From Candidatus Rokuibacteriota bacterium (GTDB lineage: Bacteria; Methylomirabilota; Methylomirabilia; Rokubacteriales; CSP1-6), in the NCBI GenBank assembly GCA_016184125.1, contig JACPDG010000061.1:1-64000 (forward strand): a stretch of DNA of 64,000 bases, given 5' to 3'. Each line of letters starts with the position of its first letter. The stretch's first letter is position 1. The translations under genes and the position numbers were made by a program. Shown one piece after another: positions 1 through 8,271 of this stretch. The notes below the pieces were generated by a model, which worked only from the letters and a program-made list of their open reading frames with translations, did not search any database and was not told where the DNA came from.

Positions 1-182
1 GTCGCTGTTCTGATGGATCGCGGAGCCGCCGATCTTCGCAGTTCAGCGGACCGGGGGGCTCGCGATGCTCGCCCTCCGGCCGCTGACTGCGGGCGTTCGG
101 CGGCTGTCCCTGCCAGCGAGCGGTTCGTGGCCCGGCGTGTACTATTGCTCAAGGGGCACGGAAGGAGGAGGGACGTCTCTGA

Positions 183-419
183 ATGCCGAGGATCAAGGGC
201 ATCCCGGGGCCTTACCGCTTCTTCTTCACGAGTTTCGACTGCAACGAGCCAGCGCATGTGCACGTGGAGCGCGAGAGCAGCACCTGCAAGTTCTGGCTCG
301 AGCCGATCGAGTTAGCGCGGAGTCACGGTTTCAACGCCCACGAACTGAACGCGATCCGCCGAATCATCAGGGCGCAGCGTGACAAGCTCCTGGGGGCATG
401 GCATGAACACTGCGGCTAG
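183..419 (+). CDS. DUF4160-family small protein
   Basis: ORF MPRIKGIPGPYRFFFTSFDCNEPAHVHVERE...; typical DUF4160 YRFFFxSxDxxEPxHVHV motif. Confidence 0.85.
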   Translation: MPRIKGIPGPYRFFFTSFDCNEPAHVHVERESSTCKFWLEPIELARSHGFNAHELNAIRRIIRAQRDKLLGAWHEHCG

Positions 420-750
420 CAACGATCCGCGTATCCACGAGGTGAGGGTCACTGAAGACGAGATCGTCGCGCATCTTGCCGACGGCCGGGTCATCAGCGT
501 CCCGCTTGCTTGGTCCTGGCGACTGTCGGAGGCGACGCCAAAGCAACGCGCGAACTTTCGTCTCATCGGGTCAGGCCAGGGAGTGCACTGGCCTGATGTC
601 GATGAGGACATCAGCGTCGAAGGGATGCTTCATGGTGTTCCCGCGCGTCGCCCCCGATCGGGATCAGCCAGTGGAGTCCGCACCGCACGTGGTCACGAAC
701 CGCCGAACAAGCGTATCCAGCCGACGGCGCGCCGGGCGCGCCGCGGCTGA
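403..750 (+). CDS. DUF2442-family protein, partner of DUF4160; C-terminus reads into attC-like repeat (NKRIQPTARRARRG)
   Basis: ORF VTEDEIVAHLADGRVISVPLAWSWRLSEATPKQRANFRLIGSGQGVHWPDVDEDISVEGML is typical DUF2442; overlaps the upstream gene. Confidence 0.8.
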   Translation: MNTAASNDPRIHEVRVTEDEIVAHLADGRVISVPLAWSWRLSEATPKQRANFRLIGSGQGVHWPDVDEDISVEGMLHGVPARRPRSGSASGVRTARGHEPPNKRIQPTARRARRG

Positions 751-765
751 TACGCAGCGTTGGGC
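702..765 (+). repeat. attC-like integron recombination site (imperfect hairpin)
   Basis: GCCGAAC-AA-GCGTATcCAGCCGaCGGCGCG-CCGGG-CGCGCCGCGGCTGATACGC-AGC-GTTGGGC: inverted arms with two unpaired bases on one arm (717, 724) and a GTTGGGC core (GTTRRRY); R'' core has one deviation from RYYYAAC. Confidence 0.6.
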
Positions 766-777
766 GCACTGACAACG

Positions 778-1320
778 ATGCCCGAATGGAGACACACCCT
801 CACCGTTGATGCCTCGTATGACCGATCACGTCGCGTGACGGGCATCGGCATCGTCGTCCAGGAGCGGGTCGGAGTTGGCGGGCGCGGACCCATCGTCGAG
901 GAGATAGTCGAGGCACACGGGGGCATTCCGCCCGGCGCGGGGGAGAAGTTCGCGGTCTTGCGGGCGCTTCAGATCGCGAAGGAGCGTGGGTTCACGCGGC
1001 TCAAGGTCCGATCTGACTCGAACCGGATGCGACGCCAACTCCGCGAACATCACCGCGCCGGACTCGATCGTGAGGGCGACGACTTACATCGAGAGGTTCT
1101 GCGGGTCGCGGCGGCATTCGCCTGGATCGACTTCGGGTATGTCCCAAGACGCCGGAACCAGGTCGCCCATCGCCTCGCCAGGGCAGGGAGGACGAAGGAG
1201 CCGACCGATCACCGTGGTTCGTCGTCGCCTTGTTCGCGAACGGGCCCAGCCCCGACACCTCCCGGTCAGTTCGGCCGATGTCGTCCTGGCGTTCTGGTCC
1301 GGCCCCTTCCGGCTCGCTGA
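778..1320 (+). CDS. RNase H-like (reverse transcriptase-like/RnhA fold) protein; C-terminal ~45 aa uncertain
   Basis: LTVDASYD...TGIGIVVQE...GEKFAVLRALQIAKERGFTRLKVRSDSNRMRRQLREH...YVPRRRNQVAHRLARAG pattern of RNase HI-like proteins. Confidence 0.7.
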   Translation: MPEWRHTLTVDASYDRSRRVTGIGIVVQERVGVGGRGPIVEEIVEAHGGIPPGAGEKFAVLRALQIAKERGFTRLKVRSDSNRMRRQLREHHRAGLDREGDDLHREVLRVAAAFAWIDFGYVPRRRNQVAHRLARAGRTKEPTDHRGSSSPCSRTGPAPTPPGQFGRCRPGVLVRPLPAR

Positions 1321-1423
1321 CGAGCGTTACTGGAGCGTGTTCGAGGACGTGCTTCGCGCGGAAGCCGGTCATCGTGCGGTCCCATTCGTGGCGGGCGAGT
1401 CCGGAGACCAGGCGCGCGCCTCC

Positions 1424-2989
1424 TCAGCGCTCCAGCACGAGGCGCTGCCAGACCGAGACGGCCTTCTGGCCGTTGCGGTCACGCTCGGCGCCGTCCCACA
1501 CCGCGAACGCGACGGCCGACGCCTCGCCCGGGCTGAACTGGGCATCGCGCGCGTTCGGCGTGCGGAGGGCGCGGGCGACGACGACGCGCCACCGGCCGTC
1601 CGCCCAGCGTCCCTCCCCGCGCACGACCGGCGCGTCAGGCGGCTGCGAGGTGAGCGTGCCGACGCCGGTCGCGTTCAGGTTCTCAACCGCGGACCGGCGG
1701 GCGCGCGACATCGGGTTGCCGGCGGCGAGCCCGGTCAGGAACACCGGATCGTGGCGGTCGACGGCCGCGACGGCGGCCTCCGCGGAGGAGGAGCGCGCCC
1801 CGCGCACGAACGGCGTATCGTCGACGACGACGGCGGCGAAACGGTCCTCGCGGTCGCGGTAGCGCGCGACGTCGAGCTGCCAGTCGGCCTTCCAGTGCCA
1901 GATGTTGACCGGGTTGTCCTTGTCGCCCATCACGTAGCTCGGCTCGGGGTGGCCGTGCGCGTGCAGCGCCGTCGCGCGCGTCGGGAACTGGACGGCCACG
2001 GCGTCGCGGAACTGCTCGACGCCGAGCGCGGCCACGTCACCGGCGGGATCGTCCCACTCGAGGAGGAGCGCGAGCTCTCGGCCGTTGTGCACGGCTGCCA
2101 CCCGCACCTCGGGGATCTGCTTCGCGCGCAGCCAGAGCGTGCGCAGCGGGACGGCCTGCAGCCGTGCCCGGCGCCACGTCGCGGCCGACGGGTCGAGCGC
2201 GATCTCGCCCTGGACGCGCCGCACGCGAACGGTCCCGTTCTCGACCGGCGCCGTGGCTGGACGGCTGCCGGCGAGCGAGAGCACGTGGTACGCGACAGCC
2301 CACGTCTCCTCCTCGGAGAGCGAATCGCCGTACGCGGGCATCGGCGTGCCACCGATCCCGTTGCGCAGCGTGCGGTACACGTCGCGCACGGTGTTGCCGG
2401 CCTTCATGCGGCCGGGGATGGTGAAGTCGTACGGCACGATCGCGTAGCCCCACTCGTCGCGCAGCGTGTCCGCCGATTCGCCGTCGCCGCGGCCGCCGGC
2501 GCCGTGGCACTTGAGGCACTCGGCGTCGGCGTAGAACTGCTTGCCGAGCTCGAGCAGCGCCGCCGTCCGCTTCGGCACGGGCGGCATCGCAGTCGGCTTC
2601 GGCGCCGGCTGCTCCTTCCAGACCGCGGCGAGCGTCTTCACGTGCGCCACGACGTCGCGCCGCTGCTGCTCGGTCAGCACGCTGAAGGCCGGCATCGCCG
2701 TCCCGGGGATCCCCCGCGTGACGACACGAACGAGGTCGTCGTCGGTCGGCAGCGTCGGCGTCGAGCGGATCTTGAACTTGCCGCTGGTCAGATCGCGCGG
2801 CTTCGGGAACAGCACGAGCTCGGCCGGGCCGTCGCCCTTGCCGGTGGCGCCGTGACAGACCGCGCACTTCTGCGCGTAGACCGTCGCGCCGCGGGTGGCG
2901 TCGCCGGGCGCTGCGGCCGGGAGGTCGACCGCGACGAGCGTGATCGCGAGGAGCAGGGACACGGCGCCCACGACGAGGGATCGCTTCAT
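1424..2989 (-). CDS. diheme c-type cytochrome fused to ethylbenzene-dehydrogenase-type (DMSOR gamma-like) heme-binding domain
   Basis: signal peptide, CAVCH and CLKCH motifs, C-terminal domain resembling EB_dh gamma subunits (NIWHWKADWQ). Confidence 0.75.
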   Translation of the reverse strand: MKRSLVVGAVSLLLAITLVAVDLPAAAPGDATRGATVYAQKCAVCHGATGKGDGPAELVLFPKPRDLTSGKFKIRSTPTLPTDDDLVRVVTRGIPGTAMPAFSVLTEQQRRDVVAHVKTLAAVWKEQPAPKPTAMPPVPKRTAALLELGKQFYADAECLKCHGAGGRGDGESADTLRDEWGYAIVPYDFTIPGRMKAGNTVRDVYRTLRNGIGGTPMPAYGDSLSEEETWAVAYHVLSLAGSRPATAPVENGTVRVRRVQGEIALDPSAATWRRARLQAVPLRTLWLRAKQIPEVRVAAVHNGRELALLLEWDDPAGDVAALGVEQFRDAVAVQFPTRATALHAHGHPEPSYVMGDKDNPVNIWHWKADWQLDVARYRDREDRFAAVVVDDTPFVRGARSSSAEAAVAAVDRHDPVFLTGLAAGNPMSRARRSAVENLNATGVGTLTSQPPDAPVVRGEGRWADGRWRVVVARALRTPNARDAQFSPGEASAVAFAVWDGAERDRNGQKAVSVWQRLVLER

Positions 2990-3693
2990 GGCTCGTCTCC
3001 CGGGTCTTCGGAGTCCGTGAGGCCGAGCTCGGCGCGCTCGGCGGCAAGACATCGCTCGAGGACGGCGGCCCCGGCGGCGAGCGGCCCGTCGGTCCGCCGG
3101 CCGATCGCGCGGGCGAGCGCGGGGCCCCAGGCGGCCAGGTGCTCGGCGAGGAAGCGCGCCTGCGCGTCCCGAAGCATGGCCACGGCGTCGGGCCCGTGGC
3201 GCTCGCGCGCGTAGGCTTCGCGATACGTGAGGTAGTGCATGAACTCGAGCTCGACGGAGACGTGATCGGCGCGCTCGCCGGCGTCTTCGGCGAGGTCGAG
3301 CCCGAACGCGCGGTAGAAGCCGGCGAGATCGGCGAGCGCCTGCGACTGCCGGAACGCGCCGGCGCTGTCGCCGACCGTCTCGTAGAGCGGGCAGTCGGGC
3401 AGCGTCACGTGACCGAACGTGGCAGCGTGATCCGCGCGCAGGTCCTCCAGCGTCGTGCCGGCGAGCGCCGCGTGCAGCGCGCCGAGCGCCTCGGCCAGGG
3501 GCATCGGGATGCAGCCGGCCACGTCGATGGGGTCGCTCAGCCGTAGGAGCACCGGCACGGACGCGCCGTCGGGATAGCGGAACGCGAGCGCGGCGACGCG
3601 ATAGACGCGGCTGCGCACGAGTGCGCGGGCCGCCTGGGCGCGGTCGTCGACGAGGGCGCTGCTGGAGGCGGTGCGAGGACGCGCGGGAGTCAT
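2986..3693 (-). CDS. TorD/DmsD-family molybdoenzyme maturation chaperone
   Basis: ORF MTPARPRTASSS...RVYRVAALAFRYPDG...FGHVTLPDCPLYET...ADHVSVELEFMHYLTYREAYA; overlaps the cytochrome start by 4 nt. Confidence 0.8.
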   Translation of the reverse strand: MTPARPRTASSSALVDDRAQAARALVRSRVYRVAALAFRYPDGASVPVLLRLSDPIDVAGCIPMPLAEALGALHAALAGTTLEDLRADHAATFGHVTLPDCPLYETVGDSAGAFRQSQALADLAGFYRAFGLDLAEDAGERADHVSVELEFMHYLTYREAYARERHGPDAVAMLRDAQARFLAEHLAAWGPALARAIGRRTDGPLAAGAAVLERCLAAERAELGLTDSEDPGDEP

Positions 3694-3704
3694 CGTCGCG
3701 GACC

Positions 3705-4487
3705 TCAGATCGAGTTTGCGTACTGCGCCGACCGCACGTGGATCGGTTCCTCGACCGTCACCCGCACCGCCTCGCGGCCGGCGCGGTCGTAGCCGATGAC
3801 CGTGTCGTTGTACATCGCCCACGGCGTGCCGTTGATCTCGGTCTCGTGGACCTTCGGCCCCTCCTTGATCTCGTAGCGGAAGAGCATCGTCTGGGTGCTG
3901 CGAAAGAGCTGCGCGATCGCGATCATGCCCTTCGCCGCGTACGTGTACGCCTCGTCCCACGTCGCCCGGAGCAACTCGTCCTGCCCGCGCGCGTCGAACT
4001 TGTACCTGGACAGCGTCTCGGGCGTGAGCTCCGGGAACCCGTCGTCCGCCCACCGCTTCCATCCCTTGCGGATCAGCGGGTACCGCAGGCGGTACGGCCC
4101 GTAGACGCGACGCTGGAACGTGAAGCCGTTCAGGCAGCCCCGCGGGTTCCACGCCACCGACGCCCGGTTGCCGTGGAGGTCGCCGATGCGGTGCGAGTCG
4201 TAGTTCTGCTCGCTGCGCAGGAACACGCCGTTGCGCACGAAGCCGCGCAGGCGGCACTCGTGCGTGCAGTTCGGCGAGCAGACCCACGTGAACGAGCCGT
4301 CGTACCGGTACTGGTCGCGGTAGACCCGCTCCCAGTCCCGCGCGGGGTAGTGCTCCAGCGGATTGCCCACCTCGACGGTCGGTCTGAGCGCCGAGAGCGC
4401 GAGCGCGGGATCGGCCAGGCCGAGCGCCACGCCGGCGGTGAGCCCGGCCTTCAGGAACTCGCGGCGGGAGGCGTTGACCGGCGTCAT
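3705..4487 (-). pseudogene. shortened molybdopterin oxidoreductase alpha subunit (type II DMSO reductase-like N-terminus, ~260 aa)
   Basis: Tat-like signal RREFLKAG, CSPNCTHECRLRGFVRNGVFLRSEQNYDS...NPRGCLNGFTFQRRVYGPYRLRYPLIRKGWKRWADDGFPELTPE; far shorter than the usual ~900+ aa and lacks the catalytic body. Confidence 0.6.
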
Positions 4488-4708
4488 AAAGATCGCGGGC
4501 GGGGATCATTTGCGAAGCGGCCACCGTCGGCGGTGGCCGCCATCGTCTCCGGCGAGTTCGTCGCGGCCCACGAGTCGCTCGGGCGCAACCGCCCCGACCC
4601 CGCCGGGAGCTGACCGCCGGTCGACTCGAGTGGTGACCGGACGGCGAGGCCATCAGCAAGGCCGTCTGCCCGAGAGCCACGTGCTCCCCCCGGCGCGATG
4701 ACCTGAGA

Positions 4709-4754
4709 GTTCGAGCAACAATCGACCGCCGGGCGGTCGATTGTTGGCTCGAAC
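4709..4754. repeat. near-perfect 46 bp inverted repeat/hairpin in divergent intergenic region
   Basis: GTTCGAGCAACAATCGACCGC...GCGGTCGATTGTTGGCTCGAAC; arms ~21 bp with one bulge. Confidence 0.85.
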
Positions 4755-4837
4755 TGAGTCACGGCCCGTCTCGGACGTGCTATTCTTCGGCCGCCCGAGC
4801 GACCCGGCACGGCTCCAGTCCGTGCAAGGAGGCGGCC

Positions 4838-7102
4838 GTGGACAACGACCTCGACTTCCGTGGCGCCCTCGGACGGACCTGGCGCGAGTCCACGCCGTGG
4901 TGGCCGGAGCCGGTGCGGCCTCCCGCCGGCGCGCCGAACATCGTGGTCATCGTGCTCGACGACGTCGGGTTCGCCGATCTCGGCTGTTACGGCTCGGAGA
5001 TCGCCACACCGGCCATGGACCGGCTCGCCGCCGGCGGTCTCCGCTACAACAACTTCCACGTCACGGCGATGTGCTCGCCGACGCGGGCGTGCCTGCTCAC
5101 GGGACGGAATGCGCACGCCGTCGGGATGGGGATCATCGCGGAGTGGTCGACGGGATTCCCGGGCTACCGCGGGCGGATCACGCCGCGGGCGGCGACGCTC
5201 CCGGAGATCCTGCGCGAGCACGCCTACGCCACGCTCGGCGTCGGCAAGTGGCACCTCACACCGCTGGCCGAGGCCACGGCCGCCGGACCGTTCGGCGACT
5301 GGCCGCTCGCGCGCGGCTTCGACCGCTGGTACGGCTTCCACGGCGCGCTCACCGACCAGTGGAACCCGGAGCTGTTCGAGGACCAGCACGCGATCGACGT
5401 CCCGCGCGAGGGCTATCACCTCAGCCAGGACCTCGTGGACCGTGCCATCGCGTTCGTCCGTGACCAGCAGTCCGTCGCCCCCGAGAGGCCGTTCTTCCTC
5501 TACGTCGCGTTCGGCGCCTGCCACTGGCCGCATCACGCGCCGCAGCCGTATCTCGAGAAGTACCGGGGCCGCTATGACGAGGGCTGGGACGCGGTGCGCG
5601 AGGCGCGCCTGGCGCGACAGAAGACGTTCGGGATCGTGCCACCGTCCACGGAGCTGGCTCCACGCAATCCCGGCGTCGCGGCGTGGGCCGCGCTCTCGGC
5701 GGACGAGCGGCGTGTGTTCGCGCGGCTCCAGGAAGCGTACGCCGCGTTCCTCGAGCACACCGACGTCCAGATCGGCCGGCTGCTCGCGTCCCTCGGGAGC
5801 ATCGGCCGGCTCGACGACACGCTCGTCGTGCTGCTGTCCGACAACGGCGCCAGTCCCGAGGGCGGCGCCACCGGCGCGCTGAACGAGCGCAAGCACCTCG
5901 CGTACGAGCCGGACACCGTCGCGGAGGCGCTCGCCGGCATGGATCTGATCGGGACGGAGCACGCGTTCAACCACTACCCGACCGGCTGGGCGCAGGTGAG
6001 CAACACCCCGCTCAAGTGGTACAAGAAGGATGCGCACGGCGGCGGGATCCGCGCGCCGCTCGTCGTGCAGTGGCCCGCGCGCCTCCGCGACCGCGAGCGG
6101 GTGCGAACGCAGTACCACCACGTGATCGACATCGTGCCGACGGTCCTCGAGGTCGCCGGCATCGAGGCGCCGGCGGTCTTCCGCGGCGTCCCGCAACTGC
6201 CGATCCACGGCGTGAGCCTCGCGTACACCTTCGACGGCGCGGAGGTCCCGGCGCGCAAGGTCACGCAGCACTACGAGATCCTCGGCGACCGCGCGCTCTG
6301 GCATCGCGGATGGAAGGCGGTGGCCCGCCACGACAAGGGCGCCGACTTCGAGCGAGACCGCTGGGAGCTCTATCACACCGACGAGGACTTCGCCGAGTGT
6401 CACGACCTCGCCGATCAGCACCCGGAGCGGCTCCGCGAGCTGGTCGATCGCTGGTGGGCCGAGGCCGGCGCGCACCAGGTGCTGCCCCTCGACGACCGCG
6501 AGTACGAGCGCGTCGCCGATGCGGTCCGGGCGCGCGCGCGCGCGCGCTACGTGTACTACCCCGGCATGGCGCGCATCGACCGTCTGAGCGCGCCCGAGAT
6601 CACGGATCGCTCGTGGAGCGTCGCGGCCGACGTCGAGATCCCCGAGGACGGCGCCGAGGGCGTGATCCTGGCGGCGGGCACGCGCTTCGCCGGCTACGTG
6701 CTCTACGTGCGGGACGGTCGATTCGTGTGGGAATACGCGTACTCCCCCACCGTGCGCCACGTGATCCGATCCGAGGCGCGCGTGCCGACCGGCCGCGTCG
6801 AGCTGCGCTGGGAGTTCACGCGGACCGGGTCGCGCCGGGGACGCGGGGCGCTCTTCGTCGACGGCAAGCTCGCCGGGACCACGGAGATCCCGAAGACGTG
6901 GCCGATCCACGGGACGACGGGCGGCGTCCATTGCGGTCGCGACGGCGGCGCGCCGGTGAGCGAGGCGTACACGCCTCCCTTCACGTTCACGGGCACGATC
7001 CACCGGCTCGTCGTGGAGCTGGCGCGCGACGGCGAGGGGGCTTCCTCCGGGAGTCCCGAAGGCCGCGCGGGGGCCGCGCGCCACGCGCTCGAGGAGGACT
7101 GA
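4838..7102 (+). CDS. arylsulfatase (sulfatase family)
   Basis: NIVVIVLDDVGFADLGCYG and CSPTRACLLTGRN sulfatase signatures. Confidence 0.95.
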   Translation: MDNDLDFRGALGRTWRESTPWWPEPVRPPAGAPNIVVIVLDDVGFADLGCYGSEIATPAMDRLAAGGLRYNNFHVTAMCSPTRACLLTGRNAHAVGMGIIAEWSTGFPGYRGRITPRAATLPEILREHAYATLGVGKWHLTPLAEATAAGPFGDWPLARGFDRWYGFHGALTDQWNPELFEDQHAIDVPREGYHLSQDLVDRAIAFVRDQQSVAPERPFFLYVAFGACHWPHHAPQPYLEKYRGRYDEGWDAVREARLARQKTFGIVPPSTELAPRNPGVAAWAALSADERRVFARLQEAYAAFLEHTDVQIGRLLASLGSIGRLDDTLVVLLSDNGASPEGGATGALNERKHLAYEPDTVAEALAGMDLIGTEHAFNHYPTGWAQVSNTPLKWYKKDAHGGGIRAPLVVQWPARLRDRERVRTQYHHVIDIVPTVLEVAGIEAPAVFRGVPQLPIHGVSLAYTFDGAEVPARKVTQHYEILGDRALWHRGWKAVARHDKGADFERDRWELYHTDEDFAECHDLADQHPERLRELVDRWWAEAGAHQVLPLDDREYERVADAVRARARARYVYYPGMARIDRLSAPEITDRSWSVAADVEIPEDGAEGVILAAGTRFAGYVLYVRDGRFVWEYAYSPTVRHVIRSEARVPTGRVELRWEFTRTGSRRGRGALFVDGKLAGTTEIPKTWPIHGTTGGVHCGRDGGAPVSEAYTPPFTFTGTIHRLVVELARDGEGASSGSPEGRAGAARHALEED

Positions 7103-7103
7103 C

Positions 7104-7465
7104 TCTTCGCACGCCTGCTCCTGGTCCCGCGCGACGTGCTGCTGGCGCTGATCCTCCTCGTGTCCGTCGTCGGGGTGTTCAGCGTCAACAACAGCGTGCT
7201 GGACCTGCTCGTGATGGTGGTCATGGGCGTCGTCGGCTACGGGCTGCGCAGGGCCGGCCTCAGCCCGGCCACGCTGATCCTGCCCTTCGTCATCGGCACG
7301 CTCATGGAGCAGTCGCTCGTCCAGACGCTGATGCTGGCCCGCGGGCGGCCGGGCTACCTGCTGGAACGCCCGATCGCGCTCGCGCTGTTGCTGGCCGGCG
7401 CCGCGGCGCTGGCGTGGCCCTGGCTCGCGAATATATCCTATTCACGAGAAAGGAGCGCTCCCTGA
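7104..7465 (+). pseudogene. C-terminal fragment of a TctA-family tricarboxylate transporter permease
   Basis: FARLLLVPRDVLLALILLVSVVGVFSVNNSVLDLLVMVVMGVVGYGLRRAGLSPATLILPFVIGTLMEQSLVQTLMLARG matches the TctA C-terminus; no N-terminal part present. Confidence 0.75.
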
Positions 7466-7743
7466 TGCCCACGACCACGGTGCACCTCCCCCCCAAGCTG
7501 CTCCGCGCGCTTGACGCCCTGGCCGCTCGCAAGAAGGCCAGCCGCAACCGACTGGTGGTGGAGGCCTGCGAGCGCCTCGTCCGCCACAACCTGGGCGAGT
7601 GGCCCCCCGGCCTCCTCGAGTCCGCGCATCTGTCACCGAGGGACCGCAAGGAGCTCGCCGCGGCCGGCCGAACGCTGGAGCGAGTCATCGGCGGCGCGCG
7701 TCGGAACCGGCGCGGCACTCCGTTCAGCGATGCTGGTGCTTGA
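7465..7743 (+). CDS. ribbon-helix-helix antitoxin
   Basis: MPTTTVHLPPKLLRALDALAARKKASRNRLVVEACERLV. Confidence 0.8.
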   Translation: MPTTTVHLPPKLLRALDALAARKKASRNRLVVEACERLVRHNLGEWPPGLLESAHLSPRDRKELAAAGRTLERVIGGARRNRRGTPFSDAGA

Positions 7744-8146
7744 CACCAGCGCCCTCTCGCGGGTGATGCGCGCTGACTCGCTGGCGCTGGCCCACGCCCG
7801 CGAGCACAGTCCCGGAGAGCTCTTCCTGGTCCCGCCGGTGGCGGCTGAGATCCGGTACGGCATCGCGCGGTTACGGGCCGGGTCACGACGCGTCGAGCTG
7901 TTGCGCTCGCAGTACCGGCGCTGGAGGGCGCTGCTGCAGTGGCTCGACTGGACAGAACCGGCGAGCGACATCTTCGGGGATCAGAAGGCGCGCCTGGAGG
8001 CGCGCGGCACCAGGATCGACGACATGGACGTTGCCGTGGCCGCGATCGCGATGGCTCACGGCCTCGGCGTCGCGACCTGCAACGTCCGGCACTTCGAACG
8101 GATCGACGGCCTCCGCGTCGCCAACTGGGCCGCGACCCGTCCGTGA
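7730..8146 (+). CDS. PIN-domain (VapC-like) toxin
   Basis: MLVLDTSALSRVM...DMDVAVAAIAMAHGLGVATCNVRHFERIDGL; overlaps antitoxin by 14 nt. Confidence 0.88.
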   Translation: MLVLDTSALSRVMRADSLALAHAREHSPGELFLVPPVAAEIRYGIARLRAGSRRVELLRSQYRRWRALLQWLDWTEPASDIFGDQKARLEARGTRIDDMDVAVAAIAMAHGLGVATCNVRHFERIDGLRVANWAATRP

Positions 8147-8271
8147 ACCCGGCCGGCGGTCCACGAGCGCGCGACCGACCGCATTGACCGGGCTCCGGCC
8201 CTCCGACGACAATAGGGCGCGTCGTCTGCGAGCACGTCCGGACGTCCGGCTCCAGCGCTGAGGAGGCACCC

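Noticed and set aside
986-3214. Very long overlapping antisense ORFs (e.g. 742 aa at 986-3214 plus, 866 aa at 4484-7084 minus)
   Set aside because: High-GC shadow ORFs with Arg/Ala/Gly-rich low-complexity translations opposite well-supported genes; same explanation for most unlisted track ORFs.
4701-4760. Possible tRNA-like TTCGAGC segment in the 4709-4754 hairpin
   Set aside because: No cloverleaf, acceptor stem or anticodon arm can be drawn; it is a simple long inverted repeat.
6530-6547. (GC)n run inside the sulfatase gene
   Set aside because: Encodes a short RARARAR stretch in an intact ORF; a simple consequence of high GC, no independent evidence of function.
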